Shown here: piece after piece, positions 33,970 to 42,962 of the stretch
Layout of the letters: each line of letters begins with the position of its first letter
Numbering within the stretch: position 1 is the stretch's first letter
NCBI GenBank assembly: GCA_017448845.1
Contig: JAFSKT010000132.1
Span: forward strand, 1 to 43,926
DNA: 43,926 bases
Direction: 5' to 3'
Source: Lachnospiraceae bacterium
GTDB taxonomy: Bacteria > Bacillota > Clostridia > Lachnospirales > Lachnospiraceae
The notes under the pieces: model-generated
What the model was told of the DNA's origin: nothing
Databases searched by the model: none
What the model saw: the letters and a program-made list of their open reading frames with translations, nothing else
Translations under genes and position numbers: made by a program

Positions 33970-35362
33970 CAGTACGGAAAAAAAGGCGCTGAAGGCCGGC
34001 GTTTGGTATACTTTCAGTTCCTTTCTGAAAAAAGGGATACGGTTCATCAGTACCCCCATATTTGCAAGGCTTTTGACGAAGGCCGACTACGGTTCAAACA
34101 GCAATTTCAATGTCTGGCTTTCTATCTGCGCCGTTGTCTGCACCCTTCATCTCCAGTCCTCTGTGGCCAGGGCCAAGTTTGACTATGAGAGTGAGGAAGA
34201 CTACGATGCATATCTTTCGTCTATAACTTTTCTCGGAACCCTTTCCACAGCACTGTTCTATGCGATAGTCATCGCATTCATGGACTTTTTCACGGAACTT
34301 CTGTCCATAGATGCGATCTATCTCCATGTGATGTTCATAGAGCTGCTGGTGGCGCCCAGCCTTGATGTGCTTCAGGCGAAGCACCGGATACAGCAGAAAT
34401 ATAAGATACAGGTTATCCTGTCTGTGTTTGTCACCGTAAGTTCCACCTTTATCTCGGTCCTTGCCTGCTATTATGCAAAGGACAGGCTCTTCGGAAAGAT
34501 CATGGGCGCGGAGATCACAAATACGGTGATCTACATCGTGGTATTCATCTATGTGATGTATAAGGGCAGGAAGATAATAGACTTTGCTGCCTGGAAATAT
34601 GCGGCAAGCTACAGTATTCCCATAATCCCCCATCTGCTGTCCAATATAATCCTGGGCTCTTCCGATAAGGTAATGATAATGAAGCTGGTGGGCAAGGAAG
34701 CAAACGGTACCTATTCCCTGGCCTATTCCGGAGGAATGGTGGTATCCACCCTTATGACCTGCTTCAATCAGGCCATGGAGCCCTGGCTCTTTGAAAAGCT
34801 CCACGTTAAGGACTATGAGATAATTAAGAAGGTCAACAGATATTATTTAGCGGGATTTTCCGTGATAGTAATAGGTTCGGTGCTCTTAGCTCCCGAGATC
34901 ATATGGATCCTTGGAGGAGAGAAATACGCGGGAGCAGCCTATATCGTGCCTCCCATAATGCTGGGCTACGGATTCAAATTCGCCTATACCAGCTATGTGA
35001 ATGTGGAGCAGTTCAATAAAAAGACCAGTATCGTTTCCATCGGAACGCTGATAGCCGCGGGCTTTAATATCGTTACCAATATGATCTTCATTCCGATCTT
35101 CGGATTTGAAGCCGCCGCCTATACCACACTGGCGGGTTTCGTGGTACTGCTCTTAATCCACTATTTCATAAGCAGGAAGCTGGGCTTTACTGTGGTTTAT
35201 GATAACCGTTTCATCTTTATCGTCCTCGCCATAATGACGGTGCTTGGACTCATGCTGCAGGTGCTCTATCCCTTCATGATAGTGAGGTGGGTACTGGCCT
35301 TTGCTGTAGGAGTAGGAGCACTTATCGGAATTTACCGGGTTTGGGACAGGTATTTCAGGTAA
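33956..35362 (+). CDS. Wzx-type polysaccharide flippase
   Basis: A 468-residue integral membrane protein of the MOP superfamily (Wzx/RfbX, MATE-like fold) with about 12-14 transmembrane segments. The N-terminal pattern KAGVWYTFSSFLKKGIRFIS then TPIFARLLTKADYG is typical. It should flip lipid-linked repeat units to the outer face of the membrane. It overlaps the GT2 gene by 14 bases and lacks an obvious ribosome site, so it is probably coupled. A separate Wzy polymerase is not obvious in the window; the YfhO-like protein is the only other large multi-TM candidate. Confidence 0.88.
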   Translation: MAKTNSTEKKALKAGVWYTFSSFLKKGIRFISTPIFARLLTKADYGSNSNFNVWLSICAVVCTLHLQSSVARAKFDYESEEDYDAYLSSITFLGTLSTALFYAIVIAFMDFFTELLSIDAIYLHVMFIELLVAPSLDVLQAKHRIQQKYKIQVILSVFVTVSSTFISVLACYYAKDRLFGKIMGAEITNTVIYIVVFIYVMYKGRKIIDFAAWKYAASYSIPIIPHLLSNIILGSSDKVMIMKLVGKEANGTYSLAYSGGMVVSTLMTCFNQAMEPWLFEKLHVKDYEIIKKVNRYYLAGFSVIVIGSVLLAPEIIWILGGEKYAGAAYIVPPIMLGYGFKFAYTSYVNVEQFNKKTSIVSIGTLIAAGFNIVTNMIFIPIFGFEAAAYTTLAGFVVLLLIHYFISRKLGFTVVYDNRFIFIVLAIMTVLGLMLQVLYPFMIVRWVLAFAVGVGALIGIYRVWDRYFR

Positions 35363-35365
35363 AAA

Positions 35366-36454
35366 ATGTTTGACGTACTAAAATATGGTTTTGTAAATTC
35401 ATATTTCAGGATGCTGGAAAAGAAGGACAGGTTAATCTCCAATGCGGGGATACAGAAGCTTCTTAAGGAACAGCCTGAGCTTACATCCTCCCAGAAAAGG
35501 GATATAAGGTCCTACTGGAAGAAAAATTTGGGGGTGGAATTTCCTCTTGACTGGCACAGGCTGTACTACGGTAAGACCGGAATAGAGGATCCGGCCTTTG
35601 TTCCCCCTTCGGTCTACGAATATGACATAAGACCATGCCTGAATCCTCCTAATTTTGCCATTGTCCTGCAGAACAAGGTGTATCTGGAACGGCTGATCCC
35701 GGATGCTCCGGCGGTAAGATCTGTGTTAAGAAATACCAATTGCCGCTTTCTGGACGAGGGCTTCAATCTGATCACCAGAGAAGAGGCAAGAAAAACGGTT
35801 GAAAAGTATGACGCACTGGTGGTAAAGCCGGCGCTGTTCTCCAATAAGGGAGCCGGGGTTAAGCTCCTTACTGCTCCTATTGATCTCGAAGAGGTGGACA
35901 GGGAGTATGTATGTAATTATGTGCTGCAGATCCCTTTGGAGCAGCACAGTGTCCTTGCGGGACTGAATCCCTCTTCCGTCAATACCTTAAGGGTGGTATC
36001 CATACTCACAAAGGGACGTCCTCATGTGGCAAGCGCATACCTTAAAGTCGGCTCCCCGGGGGAGTTTGCGGATAATTTCGGGGAAGACCGCTATTTTATC
36101 GGAGTTGATGAGAACGGGAAAATGTCCGACCACGCGATTGACCAGCATTTAGGCAAGGTTTATTCTCTGCCTTCGGGATACGATTTTGCAGGAAAAGAGC
36201 TGCCGGGATACGATAAGATATGTTCCGCAGCTGAGAAGGCCCATGAAAACATGTCCTTCTTTGGCCTGATCGCTTTTGACATATGCGTTGATAAAGAAGG
36301 TGAAGCCGTGATAGTGGAAGCGAACATAAAGCAGCCCGGGATAAAGGGGCAGTTTGCAGCGGGACCCTATTTCGGTAAATATACAGAACAGCTCTTAAGA
36401 TACGTGAGGGGACATAATTCAACCCTTCTCACGGGCTGGCCGAAGATGTGGTGA
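35366..36454 (+). CDS. Sugar-transfer-associated ATP-grasp protein 1
   Basis: A 362-residue protein of the sugar-transfer associated ATP-grasp type. Motifs are LNPPNFAIVLQNKVYLERLIPD, a Lys-containing nucleotide segment (ALVVKPALFSNKGAGVKLL), LNPSSVNTLRVVS, VGSPGEFADNFGEDRYFIG, and the acidic FDICVDKEGEAVIVEANIKQPG for metal. These proteins occur with capsule and exopolysaccharide genes and probably ligate a carboxylate to a sugar-linked group. It starts three bases after the flippase gene and is a paralogue of the next gene. Confidence 0.85.
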   Translation: MFDVLKYGFVNSYFRMLEKKDRLISNAGIQKLLKEQPELTSSQKRDIRSYWKKNLGVEFPLDWHRLYYGKTGIEDPAFVPPSVYEYDIRPCLNPPNFAIVLQNKVYLERLIPDAPAVRSVLRNTNCRFLDEGFNLITREEARKTVEKYDALVVKPALFSNKGAGVKLLTAPIDLEEVDREYVCNYVLQIPLEQHSVLAGLNPSSVNTLRVVSILTKGRPHVASAYLKVGSPGEFADNFGEDRYFIGVDENGKMSDHAIDQHLGKVYSLPSGYDFAGKELPGYDKICSAAEKAHENMSFFGLIAFDICVDKEGEAVIVEANIKQPGIKGQFAAGPYFGKYTEQLLRYVRGHNSTLLTGWPKMW

Positions 36455-36554
36455 TATCAGGGTCAAAAGTCCGGATTCACTTTGTGCCTGCACAAAAGTG
36501 CGAAACGCTCCGGATATCAAATCGAATATACAGTGACATATCGAAAGGATCATT
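36455..36554 (+). other. Intergenic leader with diverged hairpin repeat
   Basis: Contains a stem-loop CACTTT-GTGC/GCAC-a-AAAGTG (about 36479-36501) and then gtgcgaaacgctccggatatc, a diverged form of the repeat at 26815 and 37686. GAAAGGA lies seven bases before the ATG at 36555. No terminator T tract is seen. Confidence 0.55.
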
Positions 36555-37676
36555 ATGAGCACTAAAGAAAACAGTTTAAGGGACAATATAAAAAGCGGTT
36601 TTGTGGATGGTTATTTTAAGCTGTCAAAAAAGATGGACTGGGCAATGTCCATTAGAGGAATAAAGAGGCAGCTGAAGGGCCTTCCTGAGCTCACAGAGAA
36701 GCAAAAAAGAGAAATACGGGATTATTGGTCAGAACACCTGGGAGAAAAAGGGGGGGTGGATATACCCTTAGAATGGCACCGCTTCTTTTACGGAAAGCTT
36801 GGCATAGAGGCCCCGGGCTTTGTTCCGCCGCCGGTATATGAGTACTATATCCGGCCCAATTTAAATCCACCGAATTTTGCCATAGCGATCCAGAATAAGG
36901 GCTATCTGGAGCGGCTGATTCCCGATGTTCCAACGGTAAGGTCAGTTGTCAGGAATACCAACGGACGATTCTTAAATGAGAACTTTGAGCTCATCCCCTT
37001 TAAGGAAGCAAGAAGGATAATAAGCCAGTACGAAAAACTGGTGGTGAAACCTTCCCTTTTCTCCAATCACGGGGATTCCGTAAGGCTCCTTACCGCACCC
37101 TTCGATCTTCATAAGATCGACCATGAATACAGGAATAACTATGTACTGCAGATTCCCTTGAAGCAGCATGAGGAAATGGCGGCCCTGAATCCTTCTTCCA
37201 CCAATGCTGTTAGGGTTGTGACCTTCCTTCTTGACGACAAACCCCATGTGGCCTGCGCCTATATCAGAGTGGGGGCTAAGGGTGAATTTGCGGACAATGC
37301 GGGAAATGACCGCTTTCTCATAGGGATCAGAGAGAATGGTAAGATGGCGGATTACGCCATTGACCGGCAGGACAGGATACATAAGTCCATTCCCAGCGGG
37401 GTGGATTTTGCGGGAAAGGATATGCCGGGTTACGAAGATATGGTCAGATGCGCCGAAAAGGCTCATGAAAATCTTTCCTTCTTCGGTCTGGTGGCCTTTG
37501 ATATCTGTATAAATGAAGAGGGAAAAGCCGTCATAATCGAAGCGAACCTTAAACAGCCCGCAATTAACAAGCAGCTCTGTACGGGCCCGTATTTCGGGAA
37601 GTATACTGCGGAAGTTCTGGAATACTGCAAAACCCACAATGCCACAAAAGAAGTGGGCTGGCCCAGGATGTGGTAA
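36555..37676 (+). CDS. Sugar-transfer-associated ATP-grasp protein 2
   Basis: A 373-residue paralogue of the preceding ATP-grasp protein, clearly alike along its whole length: LNPPNFAIAIQNKGYLERLIPD, LVVKPSLFSNHGDSVRLL, LNPSSTNAVRVV, VGAKGEFADNAGNDRFLIG and FDICINEEGKAVIIEANLKQPA. Differences include GAG versus GDS in the nucleotide loop region and a longer N terminus. A tandem duplication followed by divergence is likely, so the two may accept different substrates. Confidence 0.85.
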   Translation: MSTKENSLRDNIKSGFVDGYFKLSKKMDWAMSIRGIKRQLKGLPELTEKQKREIRDYWSEHLGEKGGVDIPLEWHRFFYGKLGIEAPGFVPPPVYEYYIRPNLNPPNFAIAIQNKGYLERLIPDVPTVRSVVRNTNGRFLNENFELIPFKEARRIISQYEKLVVKPSLFSNHGDSVRLLTAPFDLHKIDHEYRNNYVLQIPLKQHEEMAALNPSSTNAVRVVTFLLDDKPHVACAYIRVGAKGEFADNAGNDRFLIGIRENGKMADYAIDRQDRIHKSIPSGVDFAGKDMPGYEDMVRCAEKAHENLSFFGLVAFDICINEEGKAVIIEANLKQPAINKQLCTGPYFGKYTAEVLEYCKTHNATKEVGWPRMW

Positions 37677-37685
37677 TATGGAGAC

Positions 37686-37717
37686 ACGAAGTGCGGAACG
37701 CTTCGGATATCAGGTTT
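37686..37717 (+). repeat. Intergenic hairpin repeat, copy 2
   Basis: Identical over 32 bases to 26815-26846, including the CGAAGTG/CGCTTCG stem. Here only two bases separate it from the ribosome-site module, against 18 in copy 1, which shows that the two parts are modular. Confidence 0.8.
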
Positions 37718-37719
37718 AT

Positions 37720-37743
37720 ATGCGAAAGGAGCGGCATAGACAA
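37720..37743 (+). promoter_or_regulatory. Conserved ribosome-site module, copy 2
   Basis: Same 24 bases as 26865-26888. The following start codons are also alike: ATGACAAAAGAAGAC here and ATGACAAGAGATGAA at the ACP gene, so the likeness extends into the coding sequence. Confidence 0.6.
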
Positions 37744-37746
37744 TAA

Positions 37747-38499
37747 ATGACAAAAGAAGACAAAATACAGATGTACCGAAAGAATCAGGAAAAGCAGATC
37801 AAAAGCAGAAAGAGTAAGATCATAGCACTGATAATCGTGCCTGTTATCGGGGCAGCGCTCACGCTCTTAATAGGCACTATTGGAAATAACAGACAAAACG
37901 AGATAGCGTCGGCGACGGTACTGGAAAACCGGTCCGTCGGTGATTTTCTCGGACAGAATGATAACGGTTCAGCCATTTACACAGGTACGGTAAAGGCTGT
38001 GGATCCTGTCAGTATCATGGAAGAGAACGGCGAATATATCTCTCTGCACCGGAAAGTCGAAAGGGAAGAAAAGATATATGACAAAGATTCCGATAAATAT
38101 GATACAAAGACAAAGGTGATCTCGGATGATAATGATCACTGTTCTGAAATAGCGATGAGCGATGTGGTTGTACCCTACTCATTTTTCCATAATCTTCCGT
38201 CTTTTTCAGATACAAGATCAGAGGGGGCAGCCAGCAATCTTACAAAGACAACATTTACCTATACTCCTTCACAGATTGAAGGGACATTTTTCTTAAAATG
38301 CGAAAAGGGAAAAGTGACATCGGCACAGTATTATGGATCGGAAGATGTGGCAGGTGAAAGCAAAAGGGGCTTTGTCATAGCCAAAGTGATCATATGGATC
38401 ATCATCATCGGCATCGTGATATACCTGATACTTGGTATCATGAGAGCATCTGAAGCAATAAAAAACATAGAAGAAAAGTGCAATGAATCCGGAGGATGA
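37747..38499 (+). CDS. Two-TM membrane protein of unknown function
   Basis: A 250-residue protein with a basic N terminus, one transmembrane segment near residues 24-44, an outside or lumenal domain of about 165 residues, and a second TM near 212-232 with a short charged tail. The middle part (IYTGTVKAVDP, then VEREEKIYDKDSDKYD) recalls the domain between two TMs in GIDE-like proteins, but I would not assign it. The leader resembles that of the ACP gene. It lies four bases before the hydrogenase-like gene, so the two may be cotranscribed. Confidence 0.65.
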   Translation: MTKEDKIQMYRKNQEKQIKSRKSKIIALIIVPVIGAALTLLIGTIGNNRQNEIASATVLENRSVGDFLGQNDNGSAIYTGTVKAVDPVSIMEENGEYISLHRKVEREEKIYDKDSDKYDTKTKVISDDNDHCSEIAMSDVVVPYSFFHNLPSFSDTRSEGAASNLTKTTFTYTPSQIEGTFFLKCEKGKVTSAQYYGSEDVAGESKRGFVIAKVIIWIIIIGIVIYLILGIMRASEAIKNIEEKCNESGG

Positions 38500-38503
38500 A
38501 TAG

Positions 38504-41110
38504 TTGAAAAAGGGGCTTGTCTATACTAACGAAAACTGTATCGGCTGCAACAAATGTATAAGAGCCTGCAGCTGTATAGGGGCCTGTGTATCCACACAGC
38601 CTGATGAATGCGGCGTCTCACAGATCGAGGTGGATGGCAGTCTCTGCGTCGCCTGCGGTGCCTGTTTTGATGTATGCGAACACAAAGCGAGGGCTTTCAG
38701 GGACGATACGGAAGAGTTCTTCAATGACTTAAAACGGGGAGAGCCCATTTCGCTTTTGATCGCTCCTGCTTTTCAGGCTAATTATCCGAAGGAATATGCC
38801 GCAGTACTTGGCGGTCTTAAGTCTCTGGGTGTCCGCCGCATGATCAATGTTTCTTTCGGTGCAGATATCACAACCTGGGGGTATATCAACTACATAAATA
38901 AGCATGATTTCACCGGAGGAATCTCACAGCCCTGTCCTGCGGTGGTGGGATACATCGAGCGCTACATTCCGGAACTGATACCGAAGCTTTTTCCTGTACA
39001 GAGCCCGCTTATGTGTGCTGCCATATATGCCAGAAAAGAACTTAAGATCACGGATAAGCTTGCCTTTATAAGTCCCTGTATCGCTAAAAAACTTGAGATC
39101 GATGACCCGAATAATCATGGATACGTAAGTTATAACGTTACTTTTGATCACCTTATGGAGTATGTGAAAAAACATAATATATCCGGAGAACCCTGTCTGG
39201 ATGAGATAGAGTATGGCCTGGGTTCTATCTATCCCATGCCGGGAGGACTTAGGGAAAATGTGCTCTGGCTCCTTGGCAGGGATGCCTTTGTGCGTCAGGT
39301 AGAGGGCGAAAAACGTCTGTATCACTATCTGGAAAGAAACAGAAAGCGTCTTGCAGATGGGGATACGCCGTATCTCTTTGTGGATGCGCTGAACTGCGAG
39401 AACGGGTGTCTATGCGGCACAGGGACGGAACTTTCGCTGTCTGTCACAGATAATGCTTTATGCAGCCTTCATGATATTCAGGAATCCGTTAAGAAAGATA
39501 CCGGGGACAGTCCATGGTCCAGAACATCTCTGCCTGAAGAGAGGCTTGAAAGCCTTAACAGGCAGTTTTCCGGTCTGGACTTAAAGGATTATGAACGTAA
39601 GTATACGGACCGCTCCGGACAGTATATCCGCCGGATTCCCGGTGCGGAAGAACTTGACCGGATCTTTATTGATATGAACAAACTGGATGATGAATCCCGT
39701 CACATAAACTGCTCCTGCTGCGGCTATGACACCTGCGAGGAGATGGCGGTGGCAATTTACAACGACTTTAATCATAAGGACAACTGCGTTCATTATCTGA
39801 AAGATATGCTGGCTCTAAAGGCTTCAGAGACGGATGCCATGACGGGACTGCCGAACGCTGCAGGCTTCAGTTCGTTTGTGGACAGGCTCCGGGAGAAAAA
39901 GATACTTACGGATTACAATGCGTTTTATCTGAATGTCAGGAATTTCGGCCTGATAAACAAACGCTATGGAAAGCGTACAGGGGATCATATACTCTTGAAG
40001 TATGCAGGCATTCTTTCGTCCTTCATATCCGAAGATGAATGTGTGGGAAGGCTGTCAGGCGACAGCTTTGTAATGCTGGTTCATAAGGAAAAGACAGAGA
40101 AACTTTTGGAACTCCTTCAGGGAACGGATATAAGAGCTGAGATAGACGGGGAAGGAACCATGATAAATCTTCAGGCCATCACGGGATGCCTGGATATTGA
40201 TGATGACACACTGGATGGCGAAGCGATCCTGGGGAGATGCTCAACGGCATTAACTGTTGCGAGACATAAAGAAAAGGTTCCTTACCTGTTTTCAACTCCG
40301 GAACTGCATGAAACTGTCATGAGACAGAAACAGCTCCTGGATGCTTTCCCCGATGCTCTCTCAAACGGCGAGTTTCAGGCTTTCTACCAGCCTAAGGTCA
40401 ATACAGAGACCAACACTCTGATCGGCGCGGAAGCTCTTGTCAGGTGGATAAAAAACGGCAGGATCATCCGGCCTGACGAATTTATCCCGGTTCTTGAAAC
40501 CGATGACAGTATCTGTAAGCTGGATTTCTATATTTTTGAAAGCGTATGCCGGGATATCCGCCAGTGGATCGACGAAGGTACTAAGCCGGTGCGTATTTCC
40601 ACCAATTTCTCAAGAAAGAACCTCGCACTTCCCGATTTTTCGGAACGCATACGGGAGATAATCGAACGCTACGACATCCCCCGGGAATACATTGAAGTGG
40701 AACTCACTGAAACCATGAGCGAAGAAGAAAATGACAGACTGAGCCAGTTTATCAGCTCCATGCACGATGCCAATATCGTCATGGCTATCGATGATTTTGG
40801 AACGGGCTATTCCTCCATTAATCTCTTAAGGGATTTTCCTGCAGATGTATTAAAGCTTGACAAGTCATTCATAGACAAACACACCAATACAAAACGCGAC
40901 AACGTCGTTATGGCCAATATCGCGAGAATGGCAAAAGAGCTTAATATGAACGTGATCACCGAAGGGGTGGAGAACTGGGAACAGGTTGCTTTTCTGAAGG
41001 GTGTCGACATCAAATACGTACAGGGATATCTGTTTGACAAACCCATGTCCAGAACAGATTTTGAACAGCGCCTGGCAAACAGGCAGTATGACGGGCGCAG
41101 TGCCAATTGA
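38504..41110 (+). CDS. Hydrogenase-like FeS sensor fused to GGDEF-EAL
   Basis: An 868-residue fusion. Residues 12-22 and 48-58 are two CxxCxxCxxxC ferredoxin sites. Residues 80-320 form an [FeFe]-hydrogenase catalytic-like domain keeping all four H-cluster cysteines: Cys144 (SQPCPAV), Cys192 (SPCIAKK), Cys298 and Cys302 (NCENGC). The proton-relay Cys of catalytic enzymes is Pro here, as expected for a sensory rather than catalytic form. A further FeS domain follows (Cys403, 405/406, 411, 428). The GGDEF part (about 443-600) is degenerate (SGDSF), while EAL (about 625-860) is complete: AEALVRW, ELTET, DDFGTGYSS, KLDKSF, TEGVEN. It probably hydrolyses c-di-GMP in response to redox or H2. Start TTG at 38504 with GGAGG in front. 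Confidence 0.88.
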   Translation: MKKGLVYTNENCIGCNKCIRACSCIGACVSTQPDECGVSQIEVDGSLCVACGACFDVCEHKARAFRDDTEEFFNDLKRGEPISLLIAPAFQANYPKEYAAVLGGLKSLGVRRMINVSFGADITTWGYINYINKHDFTGGISQPCPAVVGYIERYIPELIPKLFPVQSPLMCAAIYARKELKITDKLAFISPCIAKKLEIDDPNNHGYVSYNVTFDHLMEYVKKHNISGEPCLDEIEYGLGSIYPMPGGLRENVLWLLGRDAFVRQVEGEKRLYHYLERNRKRLADGDTPYLFVDALNCENGCLCGTGTELSLSVTDNALCSLHDIQESVKKDTGDSPWSRTSLPEERLESLNRQFSGLDLKDYERKYTDRSGQYIRRIPGAEELDRIFIDMNKLDDESRHINCSCCGYDTCEEMAVAIYNDFNHKDNCVHYLKDMLALKASETDAMTGLPNAAGFSSFVDRLREKKILTDYNAFYLNVRNFGLINKRYGKRTGDHILLKYAGILSSFISEDECVGRLSGDSFVMLVHKEKTEKLLELLQGTDIRAEIDGEGTMINLQAITGCLDIDDDTLDGEAILGRCSTALTVARHKEKVPYLFSTPELHETVMRQKQLLDAFPDALSNGEFQAFYQPKVNTETNTLIGAEALVRWIKNGRIIRPDEFIPVLETDDSICKLDFYIFESVCRDIRQWIDEGTKPVRISTNFSRKNLALPDFSERIREIIERYDIPREYIEVELTETMSEEENDRLSQFISSMHDANIVMAIDDFGTGYSSINLLRDFPADVLKLDKSFIDKHTNTKRDNVVMANIARMAKELNMNVITEGVENWEQVAFLKGVDIKYVQGYLFDKPMSRTDFEQRLANRQYDGRSAN

Positions 41111-41171
41111 TAGTGTTATGAAAGGTGTTGATTTTGGAGAATATGGAATGGAAATTTTAAGGAGGGGAAAA

Positions 41172-42962
41172 ATGAGAAGAAAAGTAATTGCTGTTACAAC
41201 GACCTTGATACTTTCGGTGATGCTGCTTGTTCCTGCAGGAAAGTCTTCTTTTGCAGCAACTTTAGATCAGGCTGCGGAAGTCCTCAATACCGGAGATGAC
41301 AGGACTGCAACTAAAGAGTTTACCGGCACAACGAGTGCGAATCAGATCGAGAAATATGGGAATGTCCGTCTGGATATAGAAAGCAGTGATTTTTTAGATG
41401 CAGGATATGAATATGGCGATGTTTTGAATGTTTCATTTTTGGATCAGAAGCTGGAAGCTCCTTTCTGCAACGGTTTTTTTGTTGATATTGGAAAACCGGT
41501 AGTTTTGGTAAGAGACGGATACATTGCAATTGCAATTAACAAGGGGGATTTTGCCACAACATATGGAATTGCAGTAAAGAATATTGCAAGTGACAACTCC
41601 GTTACCTGGAGTCAGGCAGAAGGTGTCCCTTTTCCCGTTGTATTCACGATTTCGATGAATACTCCCGGCGGATATTATGAAGAATTACAAATTCGTCAGA
41701 TGAGTTACACCAATGAGAGGGAAGACTATTCTGAACTGAGTGATGAGCAGTTTGCAAATTTCAGGGAAGTTACAACTACCGGGATTGGAAAGAGCAGATT
41801 ATACAGGTCAGCGTCACCGATCAATCCGAGATTTAACAGAAATACATATGCTGATGCCGCAATAAAGAATGCAGGAGTCACTGTTATCATGAATCTTGCG
41901 GATGACGAGACGGCGGCAAAGGAATATGAAGGCTATGATGACAGTTATTATTCAAAGCAGAAGTATACAGCTCTTAACATGGCGCTGGATTTCACCCAGG
42001 ATGATTTCAAGAACAAATTTGCTAAGGGACTTAGATTTTTCATTGATAATCCCGGTGTTTATCATGTGCATTGCACAGAAGGCAAGGACAGGGCAGGGAC
42101 TGTATGCGCTATTCTGGAGTGCCTGATGGGTGCCGGCTATGATGAACTTGTAGCGGATTACATGGTCTCCTTCTACAACTATTATGGAGTAAAAAAGGGA
42201 GATGAAAAATACGATTATATAGTAAAAGACTTTGAGACAAATCTCAATAATATTTTTGGAATACCGGATCTGAAGAAGGCAGATCTTCAGGCTGTGGCAA
42301 CTGAATATATGAAGTCCATTGGTTTATCTGATAGTGAGATTAATGCATTAAAGGCGAATCTTGGAGCAGATAACATCGCTCCCAAAACGCCCGGCGAAAA
42401 TGCCATAGAGGCTATGAATAAAGGCTATATGGCTCCCGGGGATACAACTAAGCTTAAGGAGAACGGAAAGAAATATGAGCTGGATATCAGTTCTGACTGC
42501 CAGCTTTCCGTTGTAAAGGGAAATAAATTCTTTATTTCAAATATGGACGGAACGGCTGAAGGGGATTATAACAAAGAACTGTCCATCAGCAAAAAGGGCA
42601 AGGTCTCCGCAAAGAAGCCGGCTGAAAACCTCCATTTCTGGTTCAACCATAAAGAAACCGGGAAGAGGGTCACGGTTTCCATCAATATAATAGAACCTTC
42701 CATTGAAGCTGGAAATAAGCTGAAAGCAGAAACAAAAACCGGAGAAACCTTTGACTTTGTTACAACCATTCCATTAAACGCAGAGTTTGATACCGTCAGG
42801 AACAAGGGCGCAGCGGACGGCCTGATCTATTCCGGAGTGGAAGCTATCGGCAAGGACGGGAAACTTCATATCAAGGGAACAGCCTTGAAGAAAGGAAAGA
42901 TCACGATCCCCTTTACGGTATACGGAAAGAAATTCAAAGCAGTAATAAAGGTTAAACCATGA
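41172..42962 (+). CDS. Secreted PTP-type phosphatase
   Basis: A 596-residue exported protein with a signal peptide (about 1-29, ending SSFAAT). An N-terminal domain (about 40-190) of unknown type precedes a protein-tyrosine-phosphatase-like domain (about 195-395) with the active-site loop HCTEGKDRAG (Cys301, Arg307) and the upstream RLYRSASPIN segment. A C-terminal domain (about 425-596) is Ig-like with the ending FKAVIKVKP. Substrates of relatives include phosphoproteins and inositol phosphates; which applies is unknown. The start at 41172 has AAGGAGG six bases in front and gives a clean signal peptide; an earlier in-frame ATG at 41001 lies inside the EAL gene. It overlaps the next ORF by ATGA. 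Confidence 0.82.
   Translation: MRRKVIAVTTTLILSVMLLVPAGKSSFAATLDQAAEVLNTGDDRTATKEFTGTTSANQIEKYGNVRLDIESSDFLDAGYEYGDVLNVSFLDQKLEAPFCNGFFVDIGKPVVLVRDGYIAIAINKGDFATTYGIAVKNIASDNSVTWSQAEGVPFPVVFTISMNTPGGYYEELQIRQMSYTNEREDYSELSDEQFANFREVTTTGIGKSRLYRSASPINPRFNRNTYADAAIKNAGVTVIMNLADDETAAKEYEGYDDSYYSKQKYTALNMALDFTQDDFKNKFAKGLRFFIDNPGVYHVHCTEGKDRAGTVCAILECLMGAGYDELVADYMVSFYNYYGVKKGDEKYDYIVKDFETNLNNIFGIPDLKKADLQAVATEYMKSIGLSDSEINALKANLGADNIAPKTPGENAIEAMNKGYMAPGDTTKLKENGKKYELDISSDCQLSVVKGNKFFISNMDGTAEGDYNKELSISKKGKVSAKKPAENLHFWFNHKETGKRVTVSINIIEPSIEAGNKLKAETKTGETFDFVTTIPLNAEFDTVRNKGAADGLIYSGVEAIGKDGKLHIKGTALKKGKITIPFTVYGKKFKAVIKVKP

Noticed and set aside
38504..41110. Catalytic H2-producing hydrogenase
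   Set aside because: The proton-relay Cys is replaced by Pro and the domain is fused to signalling domains, so a sensory role is more likely.
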